A stretch of DNA of 64,000 bases from Ephemerocybe angulata (GCA_013368325.1 JAACJK010000068.1:124001-188000), one strand, 5' to 3'. Positions 11,499 to 23,232 are shown, numbered from the stretch's first letter. Notes: generated by a model not told the origin, from the sequence alone. Program-made: numbers and translations.

Positions 11499-13639
11499 AT
11501 GGCGTCCGACCACCAAATGGCCGTGGCCAGGACTGCGAGGTCTCTACCTCCGGGTCAGATATCCAAATCGACTCGCCAGGTTGTCCCTGCATTCTTGCAG
11601 AAGTTGTATGAGTAAGTGAACTCATGTTTTACAGCCCCTTCGAAATATTCAAGCGCCCTTGCAGGATGGTGAACGACCCCAAAAATTCAGAACTCATAAG
11701 GTGGTCAGATACTGGAGATTCATTCTTTGGTGAGTAGTCGTTACTCTTCGTGGTTTTTCGTGTCTTACGAAGCCGATCGGTAGTCCTGGACCACGAAAGA
11801 TTCGCCCACGACGTTTTGGGACGATGGTTCAAACATCGGAACTTCAGCTCCTTCGTACGCCAGCTGAACATGTACGGCTTCCACAAAATACCCCATCTCC
11901 AACAAGGCGTACTCAAGAGCGATACCGAGACAGAATACTGGAACTTTGCCCACGCAAACTTTCATCGTGGTCAGCCTGACCTTCTTTGCCTCATTCAACG
12001 CAAGAAAACGGCGAACCAGGCCAATATCGACGACGTGAACGTTGATCTTCGCGATTCTCAGCAAATCTCGGGCGCTACTGCGAACTCTGTGCCAGGTCCC
12101 TCGACGACGACTAACCAGGGTCAAGTCCTCGACGTCCAGGCCATTGTCAGTGGCATCGCGGCAATTAAGCGCCACCAAACAACTATCTCTGCCGAGCTGA
12201 ATGAGCTCAAGCGTTCGAATCAACTTCTTTGGCAAGACTCAATGCAGGCTCGGGCACGGCACCAGAAGCAACAGGATACGATTAACAGGATTGTCAAGTT
12301 CCTAGCAGGTGTTTTTGGGCACAGCGGGGCCCACAACGAGGACGATACTGTGCAAGACAGCCCCCCTCACGCGGTCGTCCCACGGCGACCGGCACGGTTC
12401 ATGATAGAAGATGCGAAGCGGGACGGAAAGAACATTGTCGAAATGGACGATTTGGAGACCTTTTCCAATGCAAATGTCGAGACGCCCATGTCAATAAACT
12501 CCCCCGCTCCATCCGACTATATAGCCGCCTCTGAAGGCGCCCCGTCCCCCAATACCACCGATACCACCTCCCAAACCACCCCCCACCAGCCACAACCTAC
12601 AGTTTCGCAACCAACGGCTCGGACTGACGCTAACCATGACGTGGACGTTCGTGCTGTGACGCCTACGCGGTTAAACTCTTCTCCGAAATACGAACTTGAT
12701 AATCGGCTGCAGGGCTATCTCAGCACACTTTCCCCTATGCAGATTCAGCAGCTCGTCAATTCCCTTTCGTCGAACCCTATCCCCGATTTCAACAGTTCTA
12801 ATCCCATGCCCACCGACCCCACGCCTTCTTCCGCTCCAGAACCCTCGTCCTCGTCCAACACGAATGCGAACTCCCACCTCACACACTACGCTCCGCCCGC
12901 ATTCGATTTTTCCAGCATCACAAATTCAACACCTAATAGTGTATTCACCTCTTCCCTATCCCTCCCAACTCCATCGGAGAGTCTCATCTCTTTTAACCCC
13001 TACGACACCTTATCTCCCCCAGAACTGGATAGGCAGTGGAAAGCCGCTGAAGATATCGACAAGGATGTCAACGCTCTCAACTCGAGCATCCACCAGCTCA
13101 TTCAAACGTTCGGCCTGGACCCCAATCTCGTCGATGTAGGGGGAACTGGGACGACAGATACGGACCATTTTGCCGGGTCGGATGCGGTTGATTCAGCGGT
13201 CTCGGAGCTGGGGCGGGCGGCGGCAGCGTCTGCGGCGGCAGGCACAATGCCTATGGACCTCAACATGCCCATGTCCGCAGACTTCGACTTTGACTCATTC
13301 CTTAACGCGTTGCCGAGTTCAACAGATGGGAACGGCATGGACTTTACGGATGCTGCGTCTACGGCGTTCTTGGACGAGGCGCCTTCACCGTCGGGGAGCG
13401 CTGCGTCGCCGATCGCGAATTTGCGGCATTTGTCGCCGGATGTCTCTACGAATGGGTCTGGGAAGGCGGGGCAGTTGGGTGCTGGGTTTGGGGTTAATGC
13501 GAAGAAGAGGAAGTCGGATGTGTCGGAGTTGGATCCTGCGAGTCTGCCTAGCTTGCTTGTGCCGCAGGTGAATGGGATAGGTGGGGATGGTACTCTTTCG
13601 CCCACGACTGGGAAGGCGAAGAGGCGAAAGGAGAAGTAG
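11499..13639 (+). CDS. Heat-shock transcription factor (HSF family)
   Basis: Three exons, 11499-11611, 11665-11729 and 11784-13639, give 677 residues. The HSF DNA-binding domain spans about residues 30-134 and is split by both introns: VPAFLQKLYEMVNDP, LIRWSDTGDSFFVLD, the recognition-helix region FSSFVRQLNMYGFHKI, and YWNFAHANFHRG. A heptad-rich oligomerisation region follows at about 176-238 (IVSGIAAIKRHQTTISAEL), then a long Ser/Thr/Pro/Asn-rich region likely to activate transcription, with acidic-hydrophobic patches (DFDFDSFLNALPSS). The C-terminus has basic nuclear-localisation-like clusters (KKRKSD, KAKRRKEK). It should act in the nucleus on heat-shock elements. Whether it is the essential HSF1 ortholog or an Sfl1/Skn7-like relative needs a tree. 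The start ATG gives a short leader before the domain, as is usual. Confidence 0.9.
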
Positions 13640-14747
13640 GGGAGGCGCCGGGATGCCAGTGTAGGGGGTGGCACGGGAAATCTCTCTAGCCACCCCTTAC
13701 GCTGTCACTTTCTTTCCGCCTGCCATTGGAGGCGTTCTCTGTCTCGATTGATGGCATTCACATATGGACACAGCAGAAGCCAGACTAGCGCGAGTTCCCC
13801 ACAATCTTACCCGAAGGCTCGTTTGAACCGTTGTTTGAGTGCTCCCGCTTTCGACGAGACACGTTGTTCGATCATGGAGCGCATTCCTTGGTTCAAATAG
13901 CCTTTTCATTCTGTTCTTATGCTTCCCTTGACAGCAAATTCTCGCGTTTCAGGCTTCCGTCCCCTTCGTCTTCCACAGCTCTTTTGAGGAACCTTCCCGT
14001 TCGATTGCAATCGTGTTCCCGCTTCCCCCCTTTGCACCTCCCCCAATCACATGTCTCCCTCGTATCAGAAGCCAAGTTCGTTCTTTTGGGGCTTTTGGTG
14101 TTCGATATGCATCCCCTTTGTTTCTCTTCGTTCCTTTTACGCTTGCAACTGTAACACCTGCACCACGCATCACCTGTCATAATCATTTCCTTTGTATCGC
14201 TCGTATTCCGTCGTAACTTTCGCAAATGTACAATACAGCTACACCCAAAATCCACCTCTCTAGAATAGCCTTGGACTATCAGGATTGCAGCAGCTGCCAA
14301 GCCCCTTTCGATGCTTGCGGCACCGTGCACGCGTCGAACTGGAGATATAAGCGCCGGATTACGTCAGACATATCCGAACCAGGTTGGTGGCGCTTCCGAG
14401 TCCAGCTGTCAAGTTCAGTTTCTTTCTGACGCCCATCATTCCTCGCTGCCACCTTGCACAAAGTTTCCTTGCCTCGCGCCCTGGAGTCGAACTGAAAGGG
14501 CTCTTCACACCTCTAGATCTCTTTCGAGAGATCGTGATTCGTATTATTCTCCTCTTCGAGTCCTTCTTCGAGGGTATAAAAGATGGCTTCCCGAGAGCGA
14601 GACTTCCAGCAGGTCTACCTTCAACTACCCCCGGAAACGGAGACTTGAAACTAGAGGATACAGGTTAGTAACTCCCATTCTCTACGACGACATACGCATC
14701 CCTTGGAGCAGCAGGCTGATGACTCCCTAGTGTTCTTTGAACCCAAA
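13640..14747. other. Intergenic region, CT-rich, no gene seen
   Basis: 3' flank of the HSF gene, then a pyrimidine-rich region (about 13920-14160). Short frames on both strands look like by-products of low complexity. The right part holds the promoter of the gene at 14748. Confidence 0.45.
14574..14581 (+). promoter_or_regulatory. TATA box candidate (TATAAAAG)
   Basis: A canonical TATAAAAG lies about 165 bp upstream of the ATG at 14748. The distance allows a short 5' UTR or a 5' UTR intron. Assigned from motif and position only. Confidence 0.4.
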
Positions 14748-16280
14748 ATGCGCCGCTCTGTTGAATCACTCCCGCAAGAAACCATCGACATGATAGTCGA
14801 CACCGTCGCACAACCCCTCTACTCCTCCGACAACCGTTTCACTACCCGACATACGAATTCTGACGTCACACTGGCTCGCAAGACGCTGCAAACCCTCTCT
14901 TTGACCTCACCACGGTTCCGCCGCCAGTGCCGCGTCCACCTCTTCCGGAAGCTGCGCGTAAGGAACACCGAAGACGGAGGGAGGGAGGAGTTGGAGATCA
15001 CGTTGGAGAGATGGAGTGCCGCCCCAGAGCTTGCGTCATTCGTGAGGGCTGTGGAGGTGTGTATGGATTTCAGGAGTTGTCGCGCCCTGGGACCGCAGGC
15101 TCTCCGTGGTGGGGCTGGGACTACGCTGCGCAGGGAAAACCAGGGTCTTCTCGCCAAGGTCCTTGCGCAGGTACATAACATCCAGGAGATCGACTTCGCA
15201 CATGTCCCGCTGTTTGACGGGAATGATTTGCGTGGCTTCGCAGATTCGGAAGAACGGCGGATTGTGGTCAAGTGGGATGGGATACGGAAGGATCTCAGGA
15301 AGGCGATGACGAGGATGCTGGTTGTCCGCTCTGGAGAGAGTCTGAAGCGGTTCAAGGTGTCGGGGTTTAAGGAGGTGCCCCTGCGAGACCTTGCGTCGCT
15401 CAAGTCGTTGGAGAGGCTGGAGATTCCGAGTTCCACTATGACTTTTGCGGTGGACGATGGAGATCGGGCTTGGGGCCCCGCACAGACGATGGAGCTGCCG
15501 TGGAAGTTGACGTCCCTGAATGCAGCTTCAGGTTTCACCGTCCTCGGTAACCCCCTCTCCGCTGGCATTTATGAGCGGCTCACGGAACTTCGCCTTGTCA
15601 TTGGGACGATGGAGGCTAATTCTGCGGCCTGGAACATCGTCGAGGGTGCACGTAACACGCTCAAGAGCCTTAAACTGGACTATAGCCCACACCGTACCCA
15701 GCCAAACCTCAGTAAGCATCCCTCTCACTCGGTGGCGTATGAAAGACTTAAACTGATCGGTGTTCTTGTTATTCAAATAGTTTTCGATTGCCTTGGGGAG
15801 ACAAAATACGCGCCGCGCGACCTTCCCGTCTGTCCCCGACTAGAAGAACTCACCATCTCCATCTTCGCACAACAAGAGTCCGCCCGGCTGGGCTACATCG
15901 CTTCCGTCCCTTCCTCCATTCCCGACCTGCTCTCGTATATCGTGCAAGGGCGCCGCTTCCCAGCACTCAAGAACTTCCGAGCCTTCATAGAAGCCCAGGT
16001 GTCCTTGGCCCAGCTCGACGCACCAGCGATCAAGTTGGTTGATCGGTCTTTGGGTTGGAAGAAGCTGGACGAGATCCTTGCGAGCGATGAGGAGTTGCCT
16101 GCTTTGGAGGCGATGAAGATGTCTGTTAACCCGGAGATTGTGGATGCGACTGGGTCACAGGTTTTTGATGAGGACGATGAGGAGCTTGTGGATCAGATGC
16201 AGGACGTTCTGTGTAGAATGGCTGAGGATGAGCTGGTTGAGGCGCTTTGCAAATCTCGTAGGAGGATGGAGAGGCTTTAG
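14748..16280 (+). CDS. F-box-like protein, subfamily 1 (member b)
   Basis: The first in-frame ATG of a long open frame is at 14748 (MRRSVESLPQETIDMIVD). The degenerate F-box LPQETIDMIVDTV...LQTLSLTSPRFRRQCRVHLFRKL matches the genes at 9786 and 16470. Leucine-rich segments follow (LKSLERLEIPSS; RLTELRLVIGTM; CPRLEELTISIFA). A likely 69-nt intron, 15712-15780 (GTAAGC...CAAATAG), is a multiple of three and has no stop. Spliced, the protein is about 487 residues; with the intron retained it is 510. The acidic C-terminus (DEDDEELVDQM) differs from its relatives. A substrate-receptor role is inferred from family only. Confidence 0.7.
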   Translation: MRRSVESLPQETIDMIVDTVAQPLYSSDNRFTTRHTNSDVTLARKTLQTLSLTSPRFRRQCRVHLFRKLRVRNTEDGGREELEITLERWSAAPELASFVRAVEVCMDFRSCRALGPQALRGGAGTTLRRENQGLLAKVLAQVHNIQEIDFAHVPLFDGNDLRGFADSEERRIVVKWDGIRKDLRKAMTRMLVVRSGESLKRFKVSGFKEVPLRDLASLKSLERLEIPSSTMTFAVDDGDRAWGPAQTMELPWKLTSLNAASGFTVLGNPLSAGIYERLTELRLVIGTMEANSAAWNIVEGARNTLKSLKLDYSPHRTQPNLSKHPSHSVAYERLKLIGVLVIQIVFDCLGETKYAPRDLPVCPRLEELTISIFAQQESARLGYIASVPSSIPDLLSYIVQGRRFPALKNFRAFIEAQVSLAQLDAPAIKLVDRSLGWKKLDEILASDEELPALEAMKMSVNPEIVDATGSQVFDEDDEELVDQMQDVLCRMAEDELVEALCKSRRRMERL

Positions 16281-16469
16281 AGGCTTCGGAAGTAAAAAGG
16301 AGGACGATTGATGTATTGGAAACGTTTGCGTGTGTAGTTCTCCTGGTGTCTAAATACTGATAATTGCCTACTGGACGAAGTAAAAGCCTACGATATACTG
16401 CATAACTAATTCGAACAAAAAGTCAACCGAACGGATGCATAATGGTATTGAGCGCTCAACTGGAATTCC

Positions 16470-17946
16470 CTATGTGCTTAGATATGACGTTCTTAACACA
16501 TTTCTTGCCGCCTTGTCAAACAGGGAGCATGTATCCTCTAAACCAATGTCCACCAGGGGAACACAAGCACCGGCCTTGGGAAGTGGGGGAGGGTTCTCTG
16601 CTCTCTGTTTCCGGCAGACTTCCTTAAGGGTTTTCCCCTCCTCGAGCGAGGGTCCAGATCTGTTCTTGTGATACTTGTGCATAGTTAAAAGCCTCGCGGC
16701 CTGGAGCCTGGGCAGGGTGCACTTGTCGGAGAGGACAAGGTCTAACTGATCCCACCCAGGGTAATCTTCCTCGCCAAGACGCAGGGTGACGAGCTGAGTG
16801 GACGTAAACACGCCGCCGTGCCATATTGTCAGGAAGTTGAAGTTGAGCACTTCAAGTAGAGGCAGCGCAGTCTTGGTGAGAACAGATGAGGGGAAATAGG
16901 GGAGGAAAGGGCTCCCTAGGGATAAAGCTCCAAAAGTTTCCGTGTGGCGGTGAGCGGTATGGTCGATACCGAGATATCGGAGGGAGGGAAAGGAAGGGAG
17001 AGTGCGCCCCGCTCGTATGGATTCGTAGAAGCATTCGGAAACTAGATTGAGTGCGTTTAGTAAAGGGTTGTAGACGCCGCAAGTGAAGAAGCTGACCATT
17101 GTGTCTACTGTCTAGAGGTTGGGTGTACAGGAGGTTGATGATTTCTAGCGCGGTATCCCCAAGTTCACCGATTTCTTGGAGGAACGCCCATGCGTCTACG
17201 TGTTGCTCCATGTTCTCCAAGTGGAGGTCTATGATAACAAGTGTGCTGTACGCAGGCCTCATACACGGGAAAGATAGGAGAGGTATTCCATCGTGTCCTG
17301 AGCTCGCGTATAGAAGAAATTTAAGCCTCCATGTTAGTTCTCCGTCATATTCCGCGTCGGTCGGAGAAAAGGACGTGAAGGCTCCCACTTCGAGTCGCAG
17401 GAGATCATGGAAGGGGGGAAGTAGTTGATTTGGGAAGTCGAGAAACCCGGCGAGAGATAAATGAGATATTGGGTAAGCTATCAACTTGGCGATGAGTACC
17501 TGGGACACAGGGGAGAACTCTCTCCAGGGGGTACCCTCCAAGTAGAAATGACAGGTCAAATTGAGTTTGTGCAGCCCGGTGAGATGGTCCACGACGCGCG
17601 ATAGCGTCGTTTGGAGGTCGACGTGCTCGGGCGACACGAAATCGAACTTAATGTCGATGTTTCGAACATATTTGAAGAGGGTGGGGTTCTCCTCAAGGAT
17701 GGTGAGCGTCTTGGGTGGTATGTCAGTGAATATGTGAAGGGTCCCGAATAAGTGGGATCGAGCTCGGTCAAGGAAGTGATTGTTCGATGTCAAGCTAAGC
17801 CCCTTCAGAGTTTCTGGGTCTCCTATGGCCACGCAGTCGGTTATCTCGTCGAGAATCTCTTGAGGGAGGATGGGGGCCTCCATTGGTCGGGGAAGATGGT
17901 GGTTCGAACGAAAGATGGAGAGAAACCCATACGAGGGAATCGCCAT
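16470..17946 (-). CDS. F-box-like protein, subfamily 1 (member c)
   Basis: Two exons, 17946-17097 and 17041-16470, with a 55-nt GTCAGC...ATCTAG intron, give 473 residues. The N-terminus has the subfamily signature ILPQEILDEITD...LKGLSLTSNNHFLDRARSHLFGTL. The sequence then runs in leucine-rich segments (LHKLNLTCHFYL; ISHLSLAGFLDFP). The C-terminal part (FPSLRYLGID; GWDQLDLVLSDK) is collinear with the 9786 gene, and the single intron lies at the matching place, so the two are duplicates. It is convergent with 14748. No enzymatic domain is seen. Confidence 0.72.
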
Positions 17947-18392
17947 GATATCATCAATTGACAGCTATTATGATCCAAGGATGTCGGCCTTCTCAGTGGC
18001 TTTTAAACCTCTGGGCTTTGGTCCTTGATGCTTACGTACTTTTAAGCGCCCCCAAAAGCGCCCGTGAACGAGGGCCTGGCGCGAGCCCTCGCGGACCCCA
18101 ACTCGAGGCCAAGGCGATGCCAAATTCATATGGATGGCCTGCTGACTACTACGCAGTGGTCATTTTCTCCGTATAAGAGCGTGGAGATCAAAAGTACAGT
18201 ACATGTGGTACGGCCTCGGTATCATCCGATACGTTCATGTGGAAAGATTTGAGAGATATCGCTACCCATCGCTCCTTGATCATCTCTCTCTCTTACCACA
18301 TTCAATCGCCCAAAACATAGGGTCCGTCTCTTCGTACGTTTTGCATTTCCCTAGCTCCTGACAATTGACATAACTTTCGATACAACAGCGCT
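17947..18392. other. Divergent intergenic region
   Basis: Upstream regions of the minus gene at 17946 and the plus gene at 18393. It contains TTTTAAGCGCCC followed shortly by AAAAGCGCCCGTG (about 18039-18066). A 5' UTR intron of the 18393 gene is possible (GTACGT near 18334 to CAACAG near 18389). Confidence 0.4.
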
Positions 18393-20072
18393 ATGGACTC
18401 TGAAGACTTCGAGGCAGTTCCTCAGCCGAATGAGAAGTTATCCAAGGCGCACGCTAAACTCTTGAAAGGCTTTATCGCATCCGATCTACCGGACGACATC
18501 TGCAGAGAGATATTTCTCCGATGCTTACCAGAAGGCACCCTCGCCACGCCCCACCCATTAAGCCCACCAGTCGTCCTGACACACGTCTGCAGCCAGTGGC
18601 GCCAAGTCGCTCTAACTACCCCGCATCTATGGTCGACTCTTCATGTCAGCCCCATTCTCGATGGAACCAAACTGCCCTTCTCCCCAGAGTATAGGTATGA
18701 AAGGACCAAGCAATGGCTTGCACGGGCTGGATCATCCCTTCCTCTCGACATTTCCTTTCATCACGTACTACCACACTCCTACTACAACACACAGGACGTT
18801 GTACACCTACTCGATACCCTCACCCCTTCAGTTTCCGACCGACTGAAGAGTTTTGAAGTCACGTTCTTGGGCGCAGAAGATGCAGTCAAGAGTGTCTTAA
18901 CGCATCCAGTGCTCTGGGATCAGAGCACCAATCCTCTGTGGAAAGTCCCAAAGCTCACCCTTGCCTTCCGCATCTGGGTGGGGGGTAGGGAAACGCACAA
19001 TCGCCTTCCAGCTCTTCTCGGGTGGATCCTCGCGGGCCTAGACCTCAAGCGTAACAAGCAGCTCCGCCACCTGTCGTTCGACTACAACGATTACCGCCGG
19101 CATCCCGATCGACCGATGATCACGACCTTTCTCCCATGTGCCCAGCTCGAGATCCTCGACATGCAAAGCCGCGATGCTGTACGCCACTATGGGCCCCACT
19201 TGTTGGGCTGCGTCACCCATGAAGTTGTGTACGACATCCTGGCATCCTGCCCGAACCTCGTTGTGTTCAAGGTCGACATAGAGCATCAACAGTCGTATGA
19301 AGAAATCAGGATTCCACCCCAGAGACATACCATGCGCCGCCTGAAGGAACTTTCGATGTCCTTCTTCAACCTCAAGAACCCCGACGACATATGTTGGTGG
19401 CCTAACTTCGACTTCCCAGTTTTGACCAGCCTACACCTCAGGCACCGCGAACGTACCAAACGGTGCGGCAGGAGCGACACTCTTTTCATGGTGCTCGAGA
19501 AAGTTGGAAGTACGCTGACCTCGCTCGTCCTCGACCCCGGATTTCTGAAGCGATACGACCTCATCCGCGCCTTGAGGCTCCTCCCCTGCCTCGTGCAACT
19601 TCACCTCAAGGAATTGTACTTCATCAAAGACTGCGACCCGAAGGAGCTCAAAGGTGGCGACGACGCGAAATGGAATGACGGGGTGCTGGAGAGCCTGACT
19701 CCCAAGCACAACAGTCCACACGCATGCCCACATCTGCAGTACCTCAAGTGGCAGTACAACACCTTCTTCGGCGACACTGAGGAGGGCCTCATCAAGCTTA
19801 TCCAGCACCGCGCCTCGTCCCCCAACTCGCCTGTGCCAATGAAGCAAGTCCACATCGACTTTGGAAGACACGCGTCGGCCAGGAATAGGAAGGTGAAGAG
19901 CGAATGTCGTTCGTTGGTGGAGGCTGGGCTGGATCTCAGGTTGAATTACCTTCCTGAGGATTGGGAAGAGAAAAATGTCACGTACGGTGACGAAAGGTTA
20001 GCGGAGGCGAAGATTCAACACAAACTGTCGCCATTCGAAAAGTCTGGTTACATAGGCTTTGGGTGGGAGTAG
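18393..20072 (+). CDS. F-box protein, subfamily 2 (member a)
   Basis: One exon, 559 residues. A clear F-box-like domain is at about residues 30-85: DLPDDICREIFLRCLP, then VVLTHVCSQWRQVAL and TTPHLWSTLHV, the classical Agaricomycete pattern (Leu-Pro start, Cys-x-x-Trp, Pro-x-Leu-Trp). The rest has irregular leucine-rich repeats (LEILDMQSRD; FPVLTSLHLRHRE; LVQLHLKELYF) and a conserved C-terminal block (ACPHLQYLKWQYNTFF; KQVHIDFGR; EAGLDLRL). A close paralog lies at 23326. Such proteins bind Skp1 through the F-box and recruit targets to SCF ubiquitin ligases; the target is unknown. Confidence 0.85.
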   Translation: MDSEDFEAVPQPNEKLSKAHAKLLKGFIASDLPDDICREIFLRCLPEGTLATPHPLSPPVVLTHVCSQWRQVALTTPHLWSTLHVSPILDGTKLPFSPEYRYERTKQWLARAGSSLPLDISFHHVLPHSYYNTQDVVHLLDTLTPSVSDRLKSFEVTFLGAEDAVKSVLTHPVLWDQSTNPLWKVPKLTLAFRIWVGGRETHNRLPALLGWILAGLDLKRNKQLRHLSFDYNDYRRHPDRPMITTFLPCAQLEILDMQSRDAVRHYGPHLLGCVTHEVVYDILASCPNLVVFKVDIEHQQSYEEIRIPPQRHTMRRLKELSMSFFNLKNPDDICWWPNFDFPVLTSLHLRHRERTKRCGRSDTLFMVLEKVGSTLTSLVLDPGFLKRYDLIRALRLLPCLVQLHLKELYFIKDCDPKELKGGDDAKWNDGVLESLTPKHNSPHACPHLQYLKWQYNTFFGDTEEGLIKLIQHRASSPNSPVPMKQVHIDFGRHASARNRKVKSECRSLVEAGLDLRLNYLPEDWEEKNVTYGDERLAEAKIQHKLSPFEKSGYIGFGWE

Positions 20073-20839
20073 AAAAATTTCCGATTATGTGTCCAGTCTT
20101 CAAAAGTCGTTAAGTTCGAGTGGGAAGCATGAAATGAAACTGGAGTATACATTGAGCGTGGGAACATCACACAAGACGGCTGGTCTCGGCTGGTGCTCTT
20201 CCAAGTCGACCGTAATCCGAACGTTCATGGTGCTCGCTGCCTCCGATATCTTATTCCGATATCTTACTACTCAAACACCCCTTATGCAATGCACAAGCCA
20301 AACTTCACGCCGCAATGACCACCGCGAGGAAATTGGAGTCAGCAGATCTCGCTGGGCGTAGCTTCCAGCAGCACAGATATTCAAGGCCGGATTTCGAGAT
20401 GGTTCCTCAGCGCCTAATGACCATGACCAGCGTATCAACCTCAGTCAGACCCTCGCATTCCCAGCCTATACCATATCAAGAAGACTCACACACCGAGATT
20501 GTGGCAACCCTTGACTAGCGGAACCTAGGGAGGATAGAGCGCCAAACGAAGACCAAACTTAGCTCTTTGTGCAGTCAGCAGGCCTTTTCTCATGACCCTA
20601 CGTCTCGTAAGCCGTTCTAAACTATGGGGAAACTTCTTCCTGGAAGCCAACCCGAATTCGCGTGCGGACTCTCGTTCTTCGCCAGTTATGGGAGGGCTTA
20701 TCATGAGTCTTCGTATATAGAGGAGCATCGCCCTGGCCGGTACAATCTCGATCGAACGCCCAAGGATTGTGTAAGTTATCGCACCTCTGCTCTTCACTAA
20801 CTACTTACCGAGTTTCTACAGGAACTCACGCCAACGACT
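20073..20839. other. Intergenic region, no gene seen
   Basis: 3' flank of the F-box gene and upstream region of the ferric reductase-like gene. A possible 5' UTR intron precedes the ATG at 20840. No coding content or clear metal-responsive (GATA-type) cluster was picked out by eye. Confidence 0.4.
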
Positions 20840-23071
20840 ATGCTCCTACGATGTTCACCCCTGACATTCCGCCTTTTTGCTGCGCTCGTTGCTCTACTAT
20901 GCTCCACAGTGTCTGCGAATTCTGGGTATGGGATACTGGGTGTCACGAAGATGAACTCTGACCGCGCCGAGTGCGCCAGCGCTTGTCGTACTCTTGTAAA
21001 GAACAGCCAGCTCACCTGTTCGGCAACACTTCCTGGCGACACCTCCTCGGCCCATCTCAACAGACGGCAGTCCCCCACTATCACTCCGGTAGAATGCTAT
21101 CTCAAGGACGCTGCCTATCTACGCACCCTCGCACTCTGCATTGTCGACTATTGCCCCAGTGACCTCCGGCTTCCAGAGCGTGAAAAGTGGTGGGAGAAAG
21201 GGGTTGCGACTGCTTCCTTCGAGCCATGGGATCCGAGCCTGACCCCTTCCATGACATATGATGCTGCTGAGCAGCACGCTCTTGAGGACATGGCCAAAGT
21301 CGGTGAGGCGAATATTCCCATACACCAGCCCGGAGCTCCCCTGAATAAGACAAGCCGCATCCCTCAATCCAACTACACACCCGTCTACAATTCCGCGATC
21401 TTCTTCTCGGGGTATAAAAGTCAGAATGGAAAAAATGCGTAAGTCCTTCTCCTAGATGAGAGAGAATTTGGACCCTGATTGGATCGCAGTGTCGCGATCG
21501 CGATCAGCACTATATGCATCCCTCTCCTCTTCTCCCTCCTCAGAATTCTTCCAGGCCGTCCCCTCTGGTACAGTCGCTTGGAGATCGCTCTTCAAAAGCC
21601 CGTCATTGGGCGGCGCCATCGCACTCCTATGGTCGGTAATGTTGGGCTCATGCCAACCCGTGGCCAAACATTATATATCGGCTACATCATCATCAGCCAG
21701 TTATTCCTCAGTATCTTCCCCATCCTCACGATCTACCCCAACGCCTCTTGGCCCAGTGGTCAGTTGTTGCTGTTGATAGGTGACCGAACCGGAGACCTTG
21801 CCATGGCCAACTTCCTCGCGGTGTTCCTCTTCTCCTCAAGAAATAACATTCTACTATGGATGACGAACTGGAGTCACAGTACCTTCCTCCTCCTTCATCG
21901 ATGGATTTCGTACTGTCTAATTATCGAAGTCTCGCTCCACTCACTCCTTCTCCTGATCATGTACTGGTCAACGCGTGACATCCGCCAACACGACCTGGGT
22001 TGGATCTGGGGTATTGTCGGCACCATGGCCCTCGTTCTCCTCTGGCCAGCCTCCATCCTCTCCGTCCGGCAAAGGGCTTACGAATTTTTCCTTGCCTTCC
22101 ATCAGGTATTCTCCGCCATCGCCCTCGTCGGCACATTCTTCCACATCTACAAGTACTACAAATACGATTATGGCTTCGAGATATGGGTGTATATCGGCGG
22201 CGCTGTCTGGTTCCTGGATCGCCTCATTCGTCTGCTTCGCCTACTTTCCAATGGTATCTGCACAGCGACCGTAACATCCCTCCACCCGGACGGCGAATAC
22301 ATCCAAATCGACATCGACGGCATCACATCGCACGGCCACGTCTATCTCTCCTTCCCCACCTTGAGTTGGAGGTTCTGGGAGAACCATCCTTATTCGGTTC
22401 TCTCGACCTACACAGGGCGCCCCGAACAGCATGACTGCGTCAAACCTGAGCCAGACTCAGATAGCGCGGAGAAGAAGGAGGAGTCCGACTCGTCAACGAC
22501 GTCCAGTGCATCTACCCGCACCCCCATCCAGCCACGCACCACCGCCCTCCTTCGAGCTATGGACGGTCTCACGAAGACGCTTACGACACGTCTCCTAGCT
22601 GCGCCAGCAGGTGCCGATGGATCCAAGCGTATCATCCTTCCCGTCCTCGTCGAATCGTCGTATCACTCCAACCCAGCCACGCACGACCTCGCTGACTGCT
22701 CTACGCTCCTCTGTATCGCAGGTGGAGTAGGCATAACAGCCGTCCTACCCATCATGCGTTCCTTCGAGGGAGTGCGCACCAGGCTTGCGTGGGGGATGCG
22801 GAACGAGTATCTTATCCACGCTGTTGATCCCCAGCTCAGGGAGCTCAAGCAAGACCCATCTGTTCAGATTGAGACGCTTGTTGGAGAAAGGCTGCCGCTT
22901 TTGGACCTCTTGAAGGAGGAGATGGAAAATGAAGGGGAAGGCAGCTTGGGTATCGTCGTGTGTGGGCCAACCGGTATGGCAGATGAGGTCAGGTATGCTG
23001 TTGCTGAGCTGGCATCCGAGGCGAAGATTCAGAGGGCAGTTATCTTTGTAGACGAAGCCTTCAGCTGGTAA
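20840..23071 (+). CDS. Ferric reductase-like flavocytochrome (FRE/NOX family)
   Basis: Two exons, 20840-21438 and 21490-23071, with a 51-nt intron, give 726 residues. A signal peptide (FRLFAALVALLCSTVSA) leads into an extracellular N-terminal region of about 175 residues with several cysteines (ECASACRTL, LTCSA, VECYLK, ALCIVDYC). The ferric-reductase transmembrane domain follows. Its haem ligands fit two His pairs, each with 13 intervening residues: His336/His350 (HRWISYCLIIEVSLH) and His404/His418 (HQVFSAIALVGTFFH). The FAD site is NHPYSVLS (about 498-505). NADPH/NAD-site motifs are CIAGGVGIT (about 608-616) and VVCGPTGMADEVR near the C-terminus. It should pass electrons from cytosolic NADPH to extracellular ferric or cupric ions. 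A Ser/Thr/acidic insert of about 60 residues sits between the FAD and NAD parts. No iron permease or oxidase is adjacent. Confidence 0.92.
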
Positions 23072-23164
23072 GTCGTGGAATGTATCAAAGAATGTAACAT
23101 GTAACATAGTGGTACTCGTCAAGCACCTGTTTGTATCTTTCGACGGTTTTGAGCAGGTTTCGAG

Positions 23165-23232
23165 TATGTTGGGCCATGCTGGGACTCGAACCACCGGTCT
23201 CGGTCAGTCCGGCATCTAAGCGCCCACGGAGG
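23165..23232 (-). tRNA. tRNA-like remnant, probably not functional
   Basis: On the minus strand GGTTCGAGTCCCA resembles a tRNA T-loop with B box, and GGGCGCTTAGATGCC loosely resembles a D-arm. I could not close a proper acceptor stem or a full five-pair T-stem, so this is at best a decayed tRNA or a chance match. It lies between the ferric reductase stop and the F-box gene. Confidence 0.18.

Noticed and set aside
14819..15568. Minus-strand frame of 249 codons
   Set aside because: Shadow of the F-box-like gene on the plus strand; Ser/Arg-rich composition with no family pattern.
23165..23232. Functional tRNA gene on the minus strand
   Set aside because: The T-loop-like GGTTCGAGTCC is present but acceptor and T stems do not pair; kept only as a weak remnant.
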